DNA of 64,000 bases. Origin: Rhodovarius crocodyli. Lineage in GTDB: Bacteria; Pseudomonadota; Alphaproteobacteria; Acetobacterales; Acetobacteraceae. A model generated the notes under the pieces. The model made no database searches and was not told the DNA's origin. It saw only the letters and a list, made by a program, of their open reading frames with translations. The position numbers and the translations under genes were made by a program. This document shows positions 27,654 to 36,420 of the stretch, one piece after another (within the stretch, counting starts at the first letter, position 1; each line of letters begins with the position of its first letter). The stretch spans positions 124,001-188,000 of the forward strand of contig NZ_SACL01000009.1 in NCBI RefSeq assembly GCF_004005855.1. The letters run 5' to 3'.

Positions 27654-28754
27654 GTGCCGGACGCAGCTGATCTCGCCCATATGCGGGCGGCACTTCAGAT
27701 GGCGTCCCGCGGCCTTGGCCGTACCTGGCCCAACCCCGCCGTCGGCTGCGTGCTGGTCAAGGACGGCCAGGTGGTGGGCCGGGGCTTCACCCAGCCGGGC
27801 GGCCGCCCCCATGCGGAGGTGGATGCGCTGGCCCGCGCGGGCCAGGCGGCCCAGGGCGCCACCGCCTATGTCACTCTCGAACCCTGCAGCCATTGGGGCC
27901 GCACGCCGCCCTGCTGCGACGCGCTGATCCGGGCCGGCGTCTCCCGCGTCGTGGTCGCCATGCGCGACCCCGACAAGCGAGTGGACGGGCGCGGCTTCCA
28001 GCGCCTGCGCGATGCCGGGATCGTGGTCGAGGAAGGGCTGCTGGAGGCCGAGGCCCGTGCCTTCCAGGAAGGCTTCCTGCGCCGCGTCACGCGCGGTCTG
28101 CCGCTGGTCACGCTCAAGCTGGCGGGCACGCTCGACGGACGCATCGCGACCGCCCGCGGCGAAAGCCGCTGGATCACCGGCCCGGCGGCCCGGCGGGAGG
28201 TGCATGCCGCCCGCGCCCGGCATGACGTGATGCTGGTGGGCAGCGGCACCGTGCTGGCCGATGACCCGGAGCTGACCATCCGCGACCTCGGCCTGCCGAG
28301 CATTCCCCGCGTGGTGTTCGATGCCCGGCTGCGCACGCCGCTCGGCGCGCGGCTGGTGCGCACGGCGCGCGAGACCCCCACCTGGATCGTCACCCGCACC
28401 GGCCATCGGCCCGATGCGCTGACGCCCTTTCTGGAGGCGGGTGTGGAGATCATCCAGAGCCCGGCCAGGCCGGGCAGGGGGCTTGAGCCCCGCGCCGCCC
28501 TGGGCGCCCTGGCGCAGCGCGGCGTGACGCGCGTGTTCTGCGAGGGCGGCGCGAGCCTCGCCGGCGCCCTGCTGGGGGCGGGGCTGGTGCAGCGGGTGAT
28601 GTGGTTCCAGGCTCCGGGGATCATGGGCGGCGACGGATTGCCGGCCGTGTCCGGGTTCGGGGTGGAAGCGCTGGCCGCCATGCCCAGATACAGGCGGGCA
28701 AGCACCCGTGTTCTTGGTCCAGATGTGTTGAGCGAGTTCGAGGAGATGCCCTGA
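27654..28754 (+). CDS. ribD: Bifunctional riboflavin biosynthesis deaminase/reductase
   Basis: A 366-residue enzyme for two riboflavin steps. The N-terminal deaminase domain binds zinc with HAE (His53, Glu55) and PCSHWGRTPPCC (Cys78, Cys87). The C-terminal reductase domain begins near TLKLAGTLDGRIATARGESRWITG and has the NADPH-binding VFCEGGASLAGALL. GTG 27654 lies 6 nt after the nrdR stop; ATG 27681 is an alternative that still keeps the whole deaminase. Its stop overlaps the ribE start (TGATG). Confidence 0.95.
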   Translation: MPDAADLAHMRAALQMASRGLGRTWPNPAVGCVLVKDGQVVGRGFTQPGGRPHAEVDALARAGQAAQGATAYVTLEPCSHWGRTPPCCDALIRAGVSRVVVAMRDPDKRVDGRGFQRLRDAGIVVEEGLLEAEARAFQEGFLRRVTRGLPLVTLKLAGTLDGRIATARGESRWITGPAARREVHAARARHDVMLVGSGTVLADDPELTIRDLGLPSIPRVVFDARLRTPLGARLVRTARETPTWIVTRTGHRPDALTPFLEAGVEIIQSPARPGRGLEPRAALGALAQRGVTRVFCEGGASLAGALLGAGLVQRVMWFQAPGIMGGDGLPAVSGFGVEALAAMPRYRRASTRVLGPDVLSEFEEMP

Positions 28755-29362
28755 TGTTCACCGGGATCGTCACCGCCCTGGGCACGGTGCGGGAAGTGCA
28801 GCCCATCGGCGGCGGGCACGACATGCGGGTCGTGATCGGGGTGGCCCCCGAATTCCTGGCCCAGCCCGAGACCGCGCTCGGCGCCTCCATCTGCTGTTCG
28901 GGCGTGTGCCTGACGGTGGTTCGGCTGGCCGATGACGAGTTCCTGGTCGATGCCAGCGCCGAGACGCTGTCCAAGACCAGCCTGGGGCGCTGGCGCCAGG
29001 GCAGCCGGGTGAACCTGGAACGCAGCCTGCGCCTGGGCGACGAGCTGGGCGGGCATATTGTCAGCGGCCATGTCGATGGCCTGGCGAAGGTCATCTCGGC
29101 GACGCCCGAGAATGCCTCTGTCCGCTGGCGGTTCCGCGCGCCGGAAGGCTTCGAGAAATACGTAGCTCAGAAAGGCAGTGTTGCGCTCGACGGCGTTTCC
29201 CTTACGGTGAACGAGGTGGAGGGCTGCGAATTCGGGGTGAACATCATTCCCCATACCGCCGCCCACACCACATTCGGGATGTTGCAGCCGGGTGATCCGG
29301 TGAATTTCGAGGCCGATACGCTGGCGCGCTATGTCGCCCGGCAACTGGAGTTCCGCGTATGA
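28754..29362 (+). CDS. ribE: Riboflavin synthase alpha subunit
   Basis: A 202-residue enzyme that dismutates two lumazine molecules to riboflavin. It has the usual internal duplication: MFTGIVTALGTVREVQ with GASICCSGVCLTVV in the first barrel, and HIVSGHVDGLAKV with GSVALDGVSLTVN in the second. AGGAG at 28741 gives an 8-nt spacing. It overlaps ribD and ribB at its two ends, so the three are translated together. Confidence 0.96.
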   Translation: MFTGIVTALGTVREVQPIGGGHDMRVVIGVAPEFLAQPETALGASICCSGVCLTVVRLADDEFLVDASAETLSKTSLGRWRQGSRVNLERSLRLGDELGGHIVSGHVDGLAKVISATPENASVRWRFRAPEGFEKYVAQKGSVALDGVSLTVNEVEGCEFGVNIIPHTAAHTTFGMLQPGDPVNFEADTLARYVARQLEFRV

Positions 29363-30480
29363 AGACCGTCACGAGCAGCCTGCAGGAATTCCTGGCGCCG
29401 ACCGAGGAACTGCTCGACGAGGCCCGCCAGGGCCGCATGTTCATCCTGGTGGATGACGAGGACCGCGAGAATGAGGGTGACCTAGTCATCCCCGCGCAGT
29501 TCGCCACGCCGGACGCCATCAACTTCATGGCCAAGCACGCGCGCGGCCTGATCTGCCTGGCCATGACGCGCCAGCGCGTGGACCAGCTGGGCCTGCCCCT
29601 GATGGCCCAGCGCAACGGCACCCGCCACCAGACCGCCTTCACCGTCTCGATCGAGGCGCGCGAGGGTGTCACCACCGGCATCTCCGCCGCCGACCGCGCC
29701 AAGACCGTCGCCGTGGCCGTGAACCCCGAGGCCGGGCGCGACGACATCGTGACCCCGGGCCATGTCTTCCCGCTGGTCGCGCGTGAGGGCGGCACGCTGG
29801 TGCGCGCCGGCCATACCGAGGCCGCGGTGGATTTCGCCCGCCTCGCGGGCCTCAACCCCTCCGGCGTGATCTGTGAGATCATGAACGAGGACGGCACCAT
29901 GGCCCGCCTGCCGGACCTGGTGAGCTTCGCGCAGAAGCACGGCCTCAAGCTCGGCACCATCGCGGACCTCATCGGCTATCGCCGCCGCACGGAACGGCTG
30001 GTGACGCGCGTGGAGGAGGGCGAGATCGCCCATGCCGTGGGCGGGGCCTGGAAGGTCATCGTTTATTCCACCAAGCTGGAGCCGGGTGAGCATGTGGCGC
30101 TCGTGAAGGGCGACATCTCGGGCCCCGAGCCGGTGCTGACCCGCATGCACGCGGCCAATCTGCTGCATGATTCGGTGGAAGGCGCTGGAAGCCGCGAACT
30201 GCACGCCGCCATGCGCGTGATCGAGGCCGAGGGGCGCGGCGTGGTGGTGCTGCTGCGCGACTATCGCCCCGACGGCATCAGCCAGCAGATCCGCGGCCGG
30301 CGGGAGCGGGTGCCCAGCCCCTCCCTGCGCGACTACGGCATCGGTGCCCAGATCCTGGCCGATCTGGGGCTGAAGGACATCATCCGCCTGTCCAACAACC
30401 CGCGCCCCGTGGTGGGGCTTGAGGGCTATGGGCTGAAGGTGCTGGAGACCCGGCCGGTGGCGCCGGAAGGCAAGCCCTGA
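29359..30480 (+). CDS. ribB: 3,4-dihydroxy-2-butanone 4-phosphate synthase with degenerate GTP cyclohydrolase II domain
   Basis: A 373-residue protein. Residues 1-205 are a complete RibB: FILVDDEDRENEGDL acidic motif, HTEAAVDFARLAG and ICEIMNEDGTMAR. The second half aligns with GTP cyclohydrolase II (RibA) in order and length, but the zinc-binding CxxGDxxxSxRCDC motif is replaced by HDSVEGAGSRELHAAMRV, so no zinc cysteines remain. This is the RibBX type of fusion described in alphaproteobacteria, making only the butanone phosphate; a genuine RibA must be encoded elsewhere. It overlaps ribE by 4 nt and ends before a strong terminator. ribH and nusB are not here. Confidence 0.93.
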   Translation: MKTVTSSLQEFLAPTEELLDEARQGRMFILVDDEDRENEGDLVIPAQFATPDAINFMAKHARGLICLAMTRQRVDQLGLPLMAQRNGTRHQTAFTVSIEAREGVTTGISAADRAKTVAVAVNPEAGRDDIVTPGHVFPLVAREGGTLVRAGHTEAAVDFARLAGLNPSGVICEIMNEDGTMARLPDLVSFAQKHGLKLGTIADLIGYRRRTERLVTRVEEGEIAHAVGGAWKVIVYSTKLEPGEHVALVKGDISGPEPVLTRMHAANLLHDSVEGAGSRELHAAMRVIEAEGRGVVVLLRDYRPDGISQQIRGRRERVPSPSLRDYGIGAQILADLGLKDIIRLSNNPRPVVGLEGYGLKVLETRPVAPEGKP

Positions 30481-30517
30481 GCGGCGCCTGAGGGCCCATC
30501 CGATCACCGATCCTGAC

Positions 30518-30548
30518 ACGGCGCGTCCCTCGCGGGGCGCGCCGTTTC
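30518..30548 (+). terminator. Rho-independent terminator of the rib operon
   Basis: A 12-bp stem (ACGGCGCGTCCC / GGGGCGCGCCGT, one G-T pair) with loop TCGC, ending in TTTCTGTGT, 37 nt past the ribB stop. The rest of the 229-bp gap to the next gene shows nothing coding. Confidence 0.8.
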
Positions 30549-30709
30549 TGTGTCGTGCGTGACGTAAAAAATTACAATCCAGAACGTGGACAAAAGATTA
30601 CGGAAAAGCCATGTATCCCGTCGTGCCGGTTGGACGAAAGCCAAAGCAGAGATCGAGCGGTGCCACGGGGCACCGCGCTGCCGGATCTGAATGCATGAAG
30701 GATACAAAG

Positions 30710-30997
30710 ATGAAGAATATCGTCAGGGTTTCTCTGGTCGCCGCTGCGGTGGCCATTGTCGGTTTCACGGGCAATGCTCGTGCCGAGGGTGAGTATGTGA
30801 ACGATTACCCGCGCGTGACCAGCAACAACCTGGTGGGCGGTGGTCCTGTACTGGTGCTGAACACCGGCAACAGCGGCATGCCGACCGAGACGCGCGCGCT
30901 GAGCAACGTTCCGCTGCATGCCCAGGCAGAGCCTGGCCCCGCCGTGCAGGCCGCGCACAGCCCGGCCACCCTCGGTTCCCAGTCCGCCGGCGGTTGA
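30710..30997 (+). CDS. Small secreted protein of unknown function
   Basis: A 95-residue protein with a clear Sec signal peptide, MKNIVRVSLVAAAVAIV followed by GFTGNARAEG, probably cleaved after ARA. The mature chain of about 70 residues is Gly/Pro/Ser/Ala-rich and lacks cysteines. I recognise no family. ATG 30710 has AAGGA with a 7-nt spacing; an ATG at 30695 in frame lacks a site. It has its own terminator, so it is a single-gene unit. Confidence 0.65.
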   Translation: MKNIVRVSLVAAAVAIVGFTGNARAEGEYVNDYPRVTSNNLVGGGPVLVLNTGNSGMPTETRALSNVPLHAQAEPGPAVQAAHSPATLGSQSAGG

Positions 30998-31018
30998 TCC
31001 TGCCGCGTGACTGAACGG

Positions 31019-31054
31019 AGGCGGCAAGGGGGTTCCATGCCCCCCTTGCCGCCT
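31019..31054 (+). terminator. Rho-independent terminator after the small secreted protein
   Basis: A 14-bp perfect stem (AGGCGGCAAGGGGG and its complement) with an 8-nt loop, ending 11 bases before a TTTT. It lies 21 nt after the stop codon. Confidence 0.75.
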
Positions 31055-31105
31055 TCTGTCGTTTTGGGTCCTATGGACGGCAAGAAATCCAGAGAGACGT
31101 CCGAT

Positions 31106-32323
31106 ATGACCCTTGGGACCATTCCCGCCCTGAACCTGGAACTGCGCGCCCGCGCGGCGGAATTCGCCCGCACCCATGTGGCGCCGCGTTCGGCCGAGAT
31201 CGACCAGAGCCGCGAATACCCCTGGGACATCGTGGAGAAGCTGGCCGAGGCGGGCTTCATGGGCATGTCCATTCCCACCGAATGGGGCGGCAAGGGCGCC
31301 AGCTTCCTCGACGTGTGCCTGGTGGTCGAGGAAATGGCCAAGGCCTGCACCGTGACCGCGCGCATCGTGGTCGAGGGCAATATGGGCGCCATCTCCACCA
31401 TCATGGCCTATGGCAGCGACGCCCAGAAGGCCTGGGCCTCGAAGCTGGTCCTGGCCGGCGACAAGCCTGCCATCTGCATCACGGAGCCCGAGGCCGGCAG
31501 CGACGCCACCGGCATGCACACCCGCGCCGACAAGCGCGGCGACCGCTGGGTGGTGAACGGCGTGAAGCACTGGATCACCGGCGCCTCCGTCTCCAAGGTT
31601 CATCTGATCTTTGCCCGCGCGCATGATGAGCGCGGCAATTTCCTGGGCATCGGCGGCTTCCTGGCGGAGCGTGGCCAGAAGGGCCTGGAGATGACCCGCC
31701 GTGAGCCCACCATGGGCCTGTGCGGCATCCCGGAGGGGGAGCTGACCTTCACCAACCTCGAAGTGCCCGACGACATGGTGCTGCGTGCGCCGGGCGGCTT
31801 CGAGCGCGGCTTCGCGCAGCTGATCAACGCCTACAACTCCCAGCGCGTGGGCGCCGGCACGGTGGCCATGGGCATTGCCGCCGGCGCGCTGGACCATGCG
31901 CTGGCCTGGGTGAAGGAACGCGAGCAGTTCGGCCGCCCGATCGCCGAGTTCCAGGGCCTGCAATGGATGCTGGCGGATATGGGCACGCAGCTGACCGCCG
32001 CCCGGCTGATGCTGCATGCCGCTGCTTCCTCACGCGGGCCGAACGGCAGCCTGTTCCCTGACCCGGAGCTGGCGGCGCAGGCCAAGATCTTTGCCTCGGA
32101 GGCGTCGATCAAGATCGTGAACGACGCCCTGCAGCTGTTCGGCGCGCGCGGCTATTCGCGGAACTGCCCGGTGGAGCGCATGGCGCGCGACGTGCGCATG
32201 TTCACCATCGGCGGCGGCACGGCGCAGGTGCTGCGCACGCTGGTGGCCAGCAAGCTGCTGGGGTGGAAGCTGCCGCAGACGCGCGGGGAAGCGCCGCTCG
32301 CGCCGCGTGCGGCGGCGGAGTGA
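31106..32323 (+). CDS. Acyl-CoA dehydrogenase family protein
   Basis: A 405-residue FAD flavoprotein of normal family length that would introduce an alpha-beta double bond into an acyl-CoA. FAD-binding CITEPEAGSDATGMHT and WVVNGVKHWITGAS are present, as are REQFGRPIAEFQGLQWMLADM and QLFGARGYSRNCPVERMARD. At the place where many members carry the catalytic Glu (YEGT), this one reads FTIGGGTAQVLR, so the base must sit elsewhere, as in other GGGT-type members, or the reaction differs. ATG 31106 was chosen at the domain start; upstream in-frame ATGs overlap the terminator hairpin. No electron-transfer flavoprotein genes are nearby. Confidence 0.92.
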   Translation: MTLGTIPALNLELRARAAEFARTHVAPRSAEIDQSREYPWDIVEKLAEAGFMGMSIPTEWGGKGASFLDVCLVVEEMAKACTVTARIVVEGNMGAISTIMAYGSDAQKAWASKLVLAGDKPAICITEPEAGSDATGMHTRADKRGDRWVVNGVKHWITGASVSKVHLIFARAHDERGNFLGIGGFLAERGQKGLEMTRREPTMGLCGIPEGELTFTNLEVPDDMVLRAPGGFERGFAQLINAYNSQRVGAGTVAMGIAAGALDHALAWVKEREQFGRPIAEFQGLQWMLADMGTQLTAARLMLHAAASSRGPNGSLFPDPELAAQAKIFASEASIKIVNDALQLFGARGYSRNCPVERMARDVRMFTIGGGTAQVLRTLVASKLLGWKLPQTRGEAPLAPRAAAE

Positions 32324-32456
32324 TTCTTCTTTTTCTGAAGAAAAAGAAGCAAAAAGACTTTCTCCGTTAGTGATGGTCTGATCGATGTATGGCGTCCTCC
32401 AAGGCGCCATACAGAACAGACAAAAATTTTTTGGTTCTTTTTTATAAAAAAGAACA
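32324..32456. repeat. AT-rich intergenic element with two palindromes
   Basis: An AT-rich block in otherwise very GC-rich DNA. It holds a 10-bp stem CTTCTTTTTC/GAAAAAGAAG (32326-32349), an ATGGCG/CGCCAT pair, and a perfect palindrome with arms GTTCTTTTTT and AAAAAAGAAC separated by AT (32434-32455). It lies between two plus-strand genes and could end the dehydrogenase transcript or act as a control element for the ABC gene. The remaining bases to 32528 show nothing recognisable. Confidence 0.5.
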
Positions 32457-32528
32457 ATGACTTTTTCGATGCCTTCGGCTGCCTCCATGGGCTGGCGCTC
32501 ACCGCCCCGCTGGGCGACAAGCGCATCC

Positions 32529-33587
32529 ATGGCGCTTCTTCTTGAGGACATTCACCACGCCTTCGGGGCCAGGCAGATCCTGCGCGGCATCTCGCTGGAG
32601 GTCCGCCCGGGCGAGATCCTCTGCATCCTGGGCCCTTCGGGTGACGGCAAGACCACGCTGCTGCGCCTGGTGGCGGGGCTGGAAGCCGTGCAGGCGGGGC
32701 GGATCAGCCTCGACGGCCGGCTGCTGGCCGAGGCAGGGCGCGAAGCCCCGCCCGAGCAGCGCCGCGTCGGCTTCGTCTTCCAGGACTACGCGCTGTTTCC
32801 CCACCTGACGGTGGCCGAGAATGTCGGCTTCGGCCTCAACGGCCTGTCGCGGGCCGAGCGCGACGCCCGCGTGGCTGAGGCGCTGGGCCGGGTCAGGCTG
32901 GCCGAGAAGGCGGGGGCCTGGCCGCATCAGCTCTCGGGCGGGCAGCAGCAGCGCGTGGCGCTGGCCCGCGCGCTGGCGCCGCGCCCGGCCGTGCTGCTGC
33001 TGGACGAGGCCTTCGCCAGCCTGGATGCCCGGCTGCGTGAGGAAGTGCGCGACGACACGCTGCATGTCCTGCAGGAGGCAGGCATCCCGGCGCTGATCGT
33101 CACCCATGATGCGGAGGAAGCCATGTTCATGGCCGACCGCATCGCCCTGATGAAGGATGGCCTGGTCGAGCAGCTGGGCCCACCCGAGACGCTGTACCTG
33201 CGCCCGCGCACGCCCTTCGTCGCGCGATTCCTGGGCGAGGTGAACCAACTGCCGGCCGAGGTGTCGGGCGGCGTCGCGCGCAGCGCGCTGGGTGAAATGC
33301 AGGCCGGCCTGCCGGATGGCCCGGCCATGCTGCTGATCCGCCCCGAGGGGCTTCGCCTGGCGCCCCTGGGCACGCCGGGCGGCGTGCCCGCCTGCGTGGA
33401 GGCAAGCAGATTGCTGGGCGCGACCTCGCTCGTGCATCTCTCGCTGACCGAGGCGGGGGGCATGCACCTGCACGCCCGGCTGCCGCCCGGCGCCCGGCTG
33501 TCGCGCGGTGAGATGGTGGCCGTCATTCCGGACCCGGAGCGCGCTTTCCTCTTTCCGCCCGAACAGCCCCCTCCGAGCGCGGGGTGA
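32529..33587 (+). CDS. ABC transporter ATP-binding protein (Fe3+/spermidine/sulfate-import type), orphan
   Basis: A 352-residue ATPase resembling FbpC/PotA. Walker A reads GPSGDGKTTLLR, with Asp where Ser/Cys is usual; the signature is LSGGQQQRVALARAL, Walker B is AVLLLDEAFASLD, and the switch His is in IVTHDAEEAMFMADRI. A TOBE-like regulatory domain fills residues 240-345. No permease or binding-protein gene is adjacent, so its partners are elsewhere. ATG 32529 begins at the domain, although the open frame continues upstream into the AT-rich element. Confidence 0.88.
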   Translation: MALLLEDIHHAFGARQILRGISLEVRPGEILCILGPSGDGKTTLLRLVAGLEAVQAGRISLDGRLLAEAGREAPPEQRRVGFVFQDYALFPHLTVAENVGFGLNGLSRAERDARVAEALGRVRLAEKAGAWPHQLSGGQQQRVALARALAPRPAVLLLDEAFASLDARLREEVRDDTLHVLQEAGIPALIVTHDAEEAMFMADRIALMKDGLVEQLGPPETLYLRPRTPFVARFLGEVNQLPAEVSGGVARSALGEMQAGLPDGPAMLLIRPEGLRLAPLGTPGGVPACVEASRLLGATSLVHLSLTEAGGMHLHARLPPGARLSRGEMVAVIPDPERAFLFPPEQPPPSAG

Positions 33588-33674
33588 CTTCCGGCCGAAG
33601 GCTTCCTAGATCACAGGCTTGCTGCTAACCAAACCATTCCGGAGAAAGCGGGGTTTCCCGCCGCGAGAGGGACA

Positions 33675-34349
33675 ATGTTATTCGACCTGGCTTGGTCCGA
33701 GATCGCGCTGATCGGGGTGGTGGCGGTTGTCGTCATCGGCCCCAAGGAATTGCCGAACGCCATCAAGGGCATCGCCTCCGGCATCAATAAGGCCAAGAAG
33801 TCGCTGCGCGATTTCCAGTCCCAGGCCGATGAGCTGGTGCGCGAGGCGAACCTGACGGATGTGCGCGACAAGATCCACGAGGTCCGCAACACCATCAGCG
33901 ATATCCGCCGCTTCGATATCAAGGGCATGGTGGAGAAGACCGTCGATGGCGACGGCACCATCCGCAATGCCATGGACGGCATGTCCGGCAGCAGCAGCAC
34001 GCCTTCCTGGACGCCGCCTGCCACCGCCGCCACCACGCCGGGCGCGCCCGACTGCATCCCGCCCGCGACGCTCGCCCCCTATATCCCGCCGCCGCCGCCC
34101 GCCACCGCCGCCACCACGGACAACGCGCCCGAGTTCCTGCCGCCGACGACCCTGACGCCGCAGGAATGGCTGGCGCCCAAGGAGGAAGCGAAGGCCGAGG
34201 AGCCCGCGCCCGAAGTGACCTCCACCGAGGCTACGCCCGCCGGCGCGACTCCGGCCGCGGAAGCGCCCTCGGTCATTCCGCCTGACGCGGCCGTCCCCGA
34301 AGTCGTGGCCCAGCCGGCGGAAACCCGCCCGGCCAACACCCAAGCCTGA
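33675..34349 (+). CDS. tatB: Sec-independent protein translocase TatB
   Basis: A 224-residue protein. One N-terminal membrane helix (LAWSEIALIGVVAVVVIGPKELPNAI) with Glu at position 9 and the GPKELP hinge is diagnostic of TatB, not TatA. It is followed by an amphipathic helix (KKSLRDFQSQADELVREAN) and a long Pro/Ala/Thr-rich tail from about residue 110. It recognises twin-arginine precursors with TatC, 12 nt downstream. No tatA lies upstream, where alphaproteobacteria often carry it. Confidence 0.94.
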   Translation: MLFDLAWSEIALIGVVAVVVIGPKELPNAIKGIASGINKAKKSLRDFQSQADELVREANLTDVRDKIHEVRNTISDIRRFDIKGMVEKTVDGDGTIRNAMDGMSGSSSTPSWTPPATAATTPGAPDCIPPATLAPYIPPPPPATAATTDNAPEFLPPTTLTPQEWLAPKEEAKAEEPAPEVTSTEATPAGATPAAEAPSVIPPDAAVPEVVAQPAETRPANTQA

Positions 34350-34361
34350 GAAGAGATCATC

Positions 34362-35171
34362 GTGGCCACCGAGCAGGTTGAAGACCCGATCGACGACAAG
34401 CCCATGCCGCTGATGGACCACCTGATGGAGCTGCGCACGCGGCTTCTCTGGTCGGTGGTCACCTTCGGTATCGCCTTCGGCATCTGCTATTATTTCTCCG
34501 GGAAGATCTACGGCTTCCTGGCGCAGCCGCTGGCCGACATCCTGGCCGAGCAGGCGCGCGAGCACGGCACCGCCGGCGTCGACCGCCGCATGATCTTCAC
34601 CCAGCTGTACGAGGCCTTCTTCACCTATCTGAAGGTGGCGTTCTTCGGCGCGGTGTTCTTCAGCTTCCCGATGTGGGCCACGCAGCTGTGGCTGTTCATC
34701 GCCCCCGGCCTGTACCGCAGCGAGAAGCGGGCCATCCGGCCCTTCCTGCTGGCATCCCCCGTGTTGTTCGTGGCGGGTGCGGCGCTGGCCTACTACTTCA
34801 TCTTCCCGCTGGCCTGGAAGTTCTTCATCAGCTTCGAGACGCCCCCGGGCTCCGGCGGCATTCCGATCCAGCTGGAAGCCAAGGTCAGCGAATACCTGTC
34901 CCTGGTCATGCAGATGATCCTGGCCTTCGGTCTGGCCTTCCAGATGCCGGTGGCGCTGACCCTGCTGTGCAAGGTGGGCATCCTGCAGGTGTCCTCCCTG
35001 CGCAAGGGCCGTCGCTATGCCATCGTCGGCATGTTCGTGGTGGCCGCCGTCATCACGCCGCCCGACATCATCAGCCAGGTCGGTTTGGCCCTGCCGCTGA
35101 TCCTGCTCTATGAGCTGTCGATCATCGCGGCCAGCATCATGGCGCCCAAGCCCGACCCCGTGGAAGAGTAA
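34362..35171 (+). CDS. tatC: Sec-independent protein translocase TatC
   Basis: A 269-residue inner-membrane protein with six hydrophobic segments, the receptor core of the twin-arginine pathway. The cytoplasmic N-terminus [17 protein letters not shown] and the later [24 protein letters not shown] are family signatures. The start is GTG 34362, 12 nt after tatB. serS follows after 1 nt, an arrangement common in alphaproteobacteria. Confidence 0.96.
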   Translation: MATEQVEDPIDDKPMPLMDHLMELRTRLLWSVVTFGIAFGICYYFSGKIYGFLAQPLADILAEQAREHGTAGVDRRMIFTQLYEAFFTYLKVAFFGAVFFSFPMWATQLWLFIAPGLYRSEKRAIRPFLLASPVLFVAGAALAYYFIFPLAWKFFISFETPPGSGGIPIQLEAKVSEYLSLVMQMILAFGLAFQMPVALTLLCKVGILQVSSLRKGRRYAIVGMFVVAAVITPPDIISQVGLALPLILLYELSIIAASIMAPKPDPVEE

Positions 35172-35172
35172 G

Positions 35173-36420
35173 ATGCACGACATCCGCGCCATCCGCGCCA
35201 ACCCGGCCGATTTCGACGCCGCGTTGGCCCGCCGGGGCATGGCCCCCGTCACGGCCGATATCCTGGCGCTCGACGCCGAGCGCCGCGCCTTCCAGACCCG
35301 CCAGCAGGAAGCCCTGTCCCGCCGCAACGCCCTGGCCAAGGAGATCGGCCAGAAGAAGCGCGGCGGCGAGGACACCACCGCACTCGAGAACGAGGCGCGC
35401 GACCTGCGCAACCTGATCGAGGCCACGGACGAGCTGGGCCCGAAGCTGGAAGACCTGCTCGCCCGCCTGCCCAACATCCTGGACGCCGAGGTACCCGACG
35501 GCGCCGACGAGACCGCCAATGTCGTGCTGAAGCAGCATGGCGAGGCGATCGAGCTGCCCGGCGCCCGCGAGCATTACGAGCTGGGCGAGGCGCTCGGCCT
35601 GATGGATTTCGAGGCCGCGGCCCGTGTGGCGGGCTCTCGATTCGTGATCCTGAAGGGCGCGCTGGCGCGGCTGGAACGCGCGCTCGGCCAGTTCATGCTG
35701 AACCTGCACACCACCGAGCACGGCTACACCGAATGCGCCGTGCCGCTGATGGTGAACGACGCGGCTGCCTATGGCACCGACAAGCTGCCGAAATTCTCGG
35801 AAGACCTGTTCCGCACGACCGACGGCCGCTGGCTGATCCCGACCGCCGAAGTGCCGCTGACGGCCCTCTCCCTCGGCGAGATCATCCCCGAGCCCACGGA
35901 GCCGCTGCGCTACACGGCGCTGACCCCCTGCTTCCGCTCCGAGGCCGGCAGCGCCGGGCGCGACACGCGCGGCATGCTGCGCCAGCACCAGTTCCAGAAG
36001 GTCGAGATGGTCTCCATCTGCCGGCCCGAGGACAGCGCCGCCGAGCATGAGCGCATGACCGGCTGCGCCGAACGCGTGCTGACCGAACTCGGCCTGAACT
36101 GGCGCCGCGTCTTCCTGTGCAGCGGCGACACCGGCTTCGGCGCCGCCCGCACCTATGACCTGGAAGTCTGGCTGCCCGGGCAGAAGGCCTGGCGCGAAAT
36201 CTCCTCCTGCTCCAACACCCGGGACTTCCAGGGGCGGCGCATGAACACCCGCTTCAAGCGCGGCAAGGAAACGGTGTTCATCCACTCCCTCAACGGTTCC
36301 GGCACGGCCGTCGGCCGTGCCCTGATCGCGGTGATGGAAACCTGGCAGCAGCCGGACGGCTCCATCACCATCCCGCCCGTGCTGCGCCCGTATATGGGCG
36401 GGGCTGAGACGATCGGGTAG
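35173..36420 (+). CDS. serS: Seryl-tRNA synthetase
   Basis: A 415-residue class II synthetase. The N-terminal coiled-coil arm (residues 25-105, [20 protein letters not shown]) binds the tRNA long arm. Motif 2 is [25 protein letters not shown] and motif 3 is [22 protein letters not shown] 35173 follows GGAAGAG inside the tatC end and starts with the typical [11 protein letters not shown]. The gene is cotranscribed with tatBC and ends at a 263-bp hairpin repeat. Confidence 0.97.
   Translation: MHDIRAIRANPADFDAALARRGMAPVTADILALDAERRAFQTRQQEALSRRNALAKEIGQKKRGGEDTTALENEARDLRNLIEATDELGPKLEDLLARLPNILDAEVPDGADETANVVLKQHGEAIELPGAREHYELGEALGLMDFEAAARVAGSRFVILKGALARLERALGQFMLNLHTTEHGYTECAVPLMVNDAAAYGTDKLPKFSEDLFRTTDGRWLIPTAEVPLTALSLGEIIPEPTEPLRYTALTPCFRSEAGSAGRDTRGMLRQHQFQKVEMVSICRPEDSAAEHERMTGCAERVLTELGLNWRRVFLCSGDTGFGAARTYDLEVWLPGQKAWREISSCSNTRDFQGRRMNTRFKRGKETVFIHSLNGSGTAVGRALIAVMETWQQPDGSITIPPVLRPYMGGAETIG

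Noticed and set aside
33678-35519. A 613-codon minus-strand frame over tatB-tatC
   Set aside because: TatB and TatC are unmistakable on the plus strand; the antisense translation is repetitive Gly/Arg/His.
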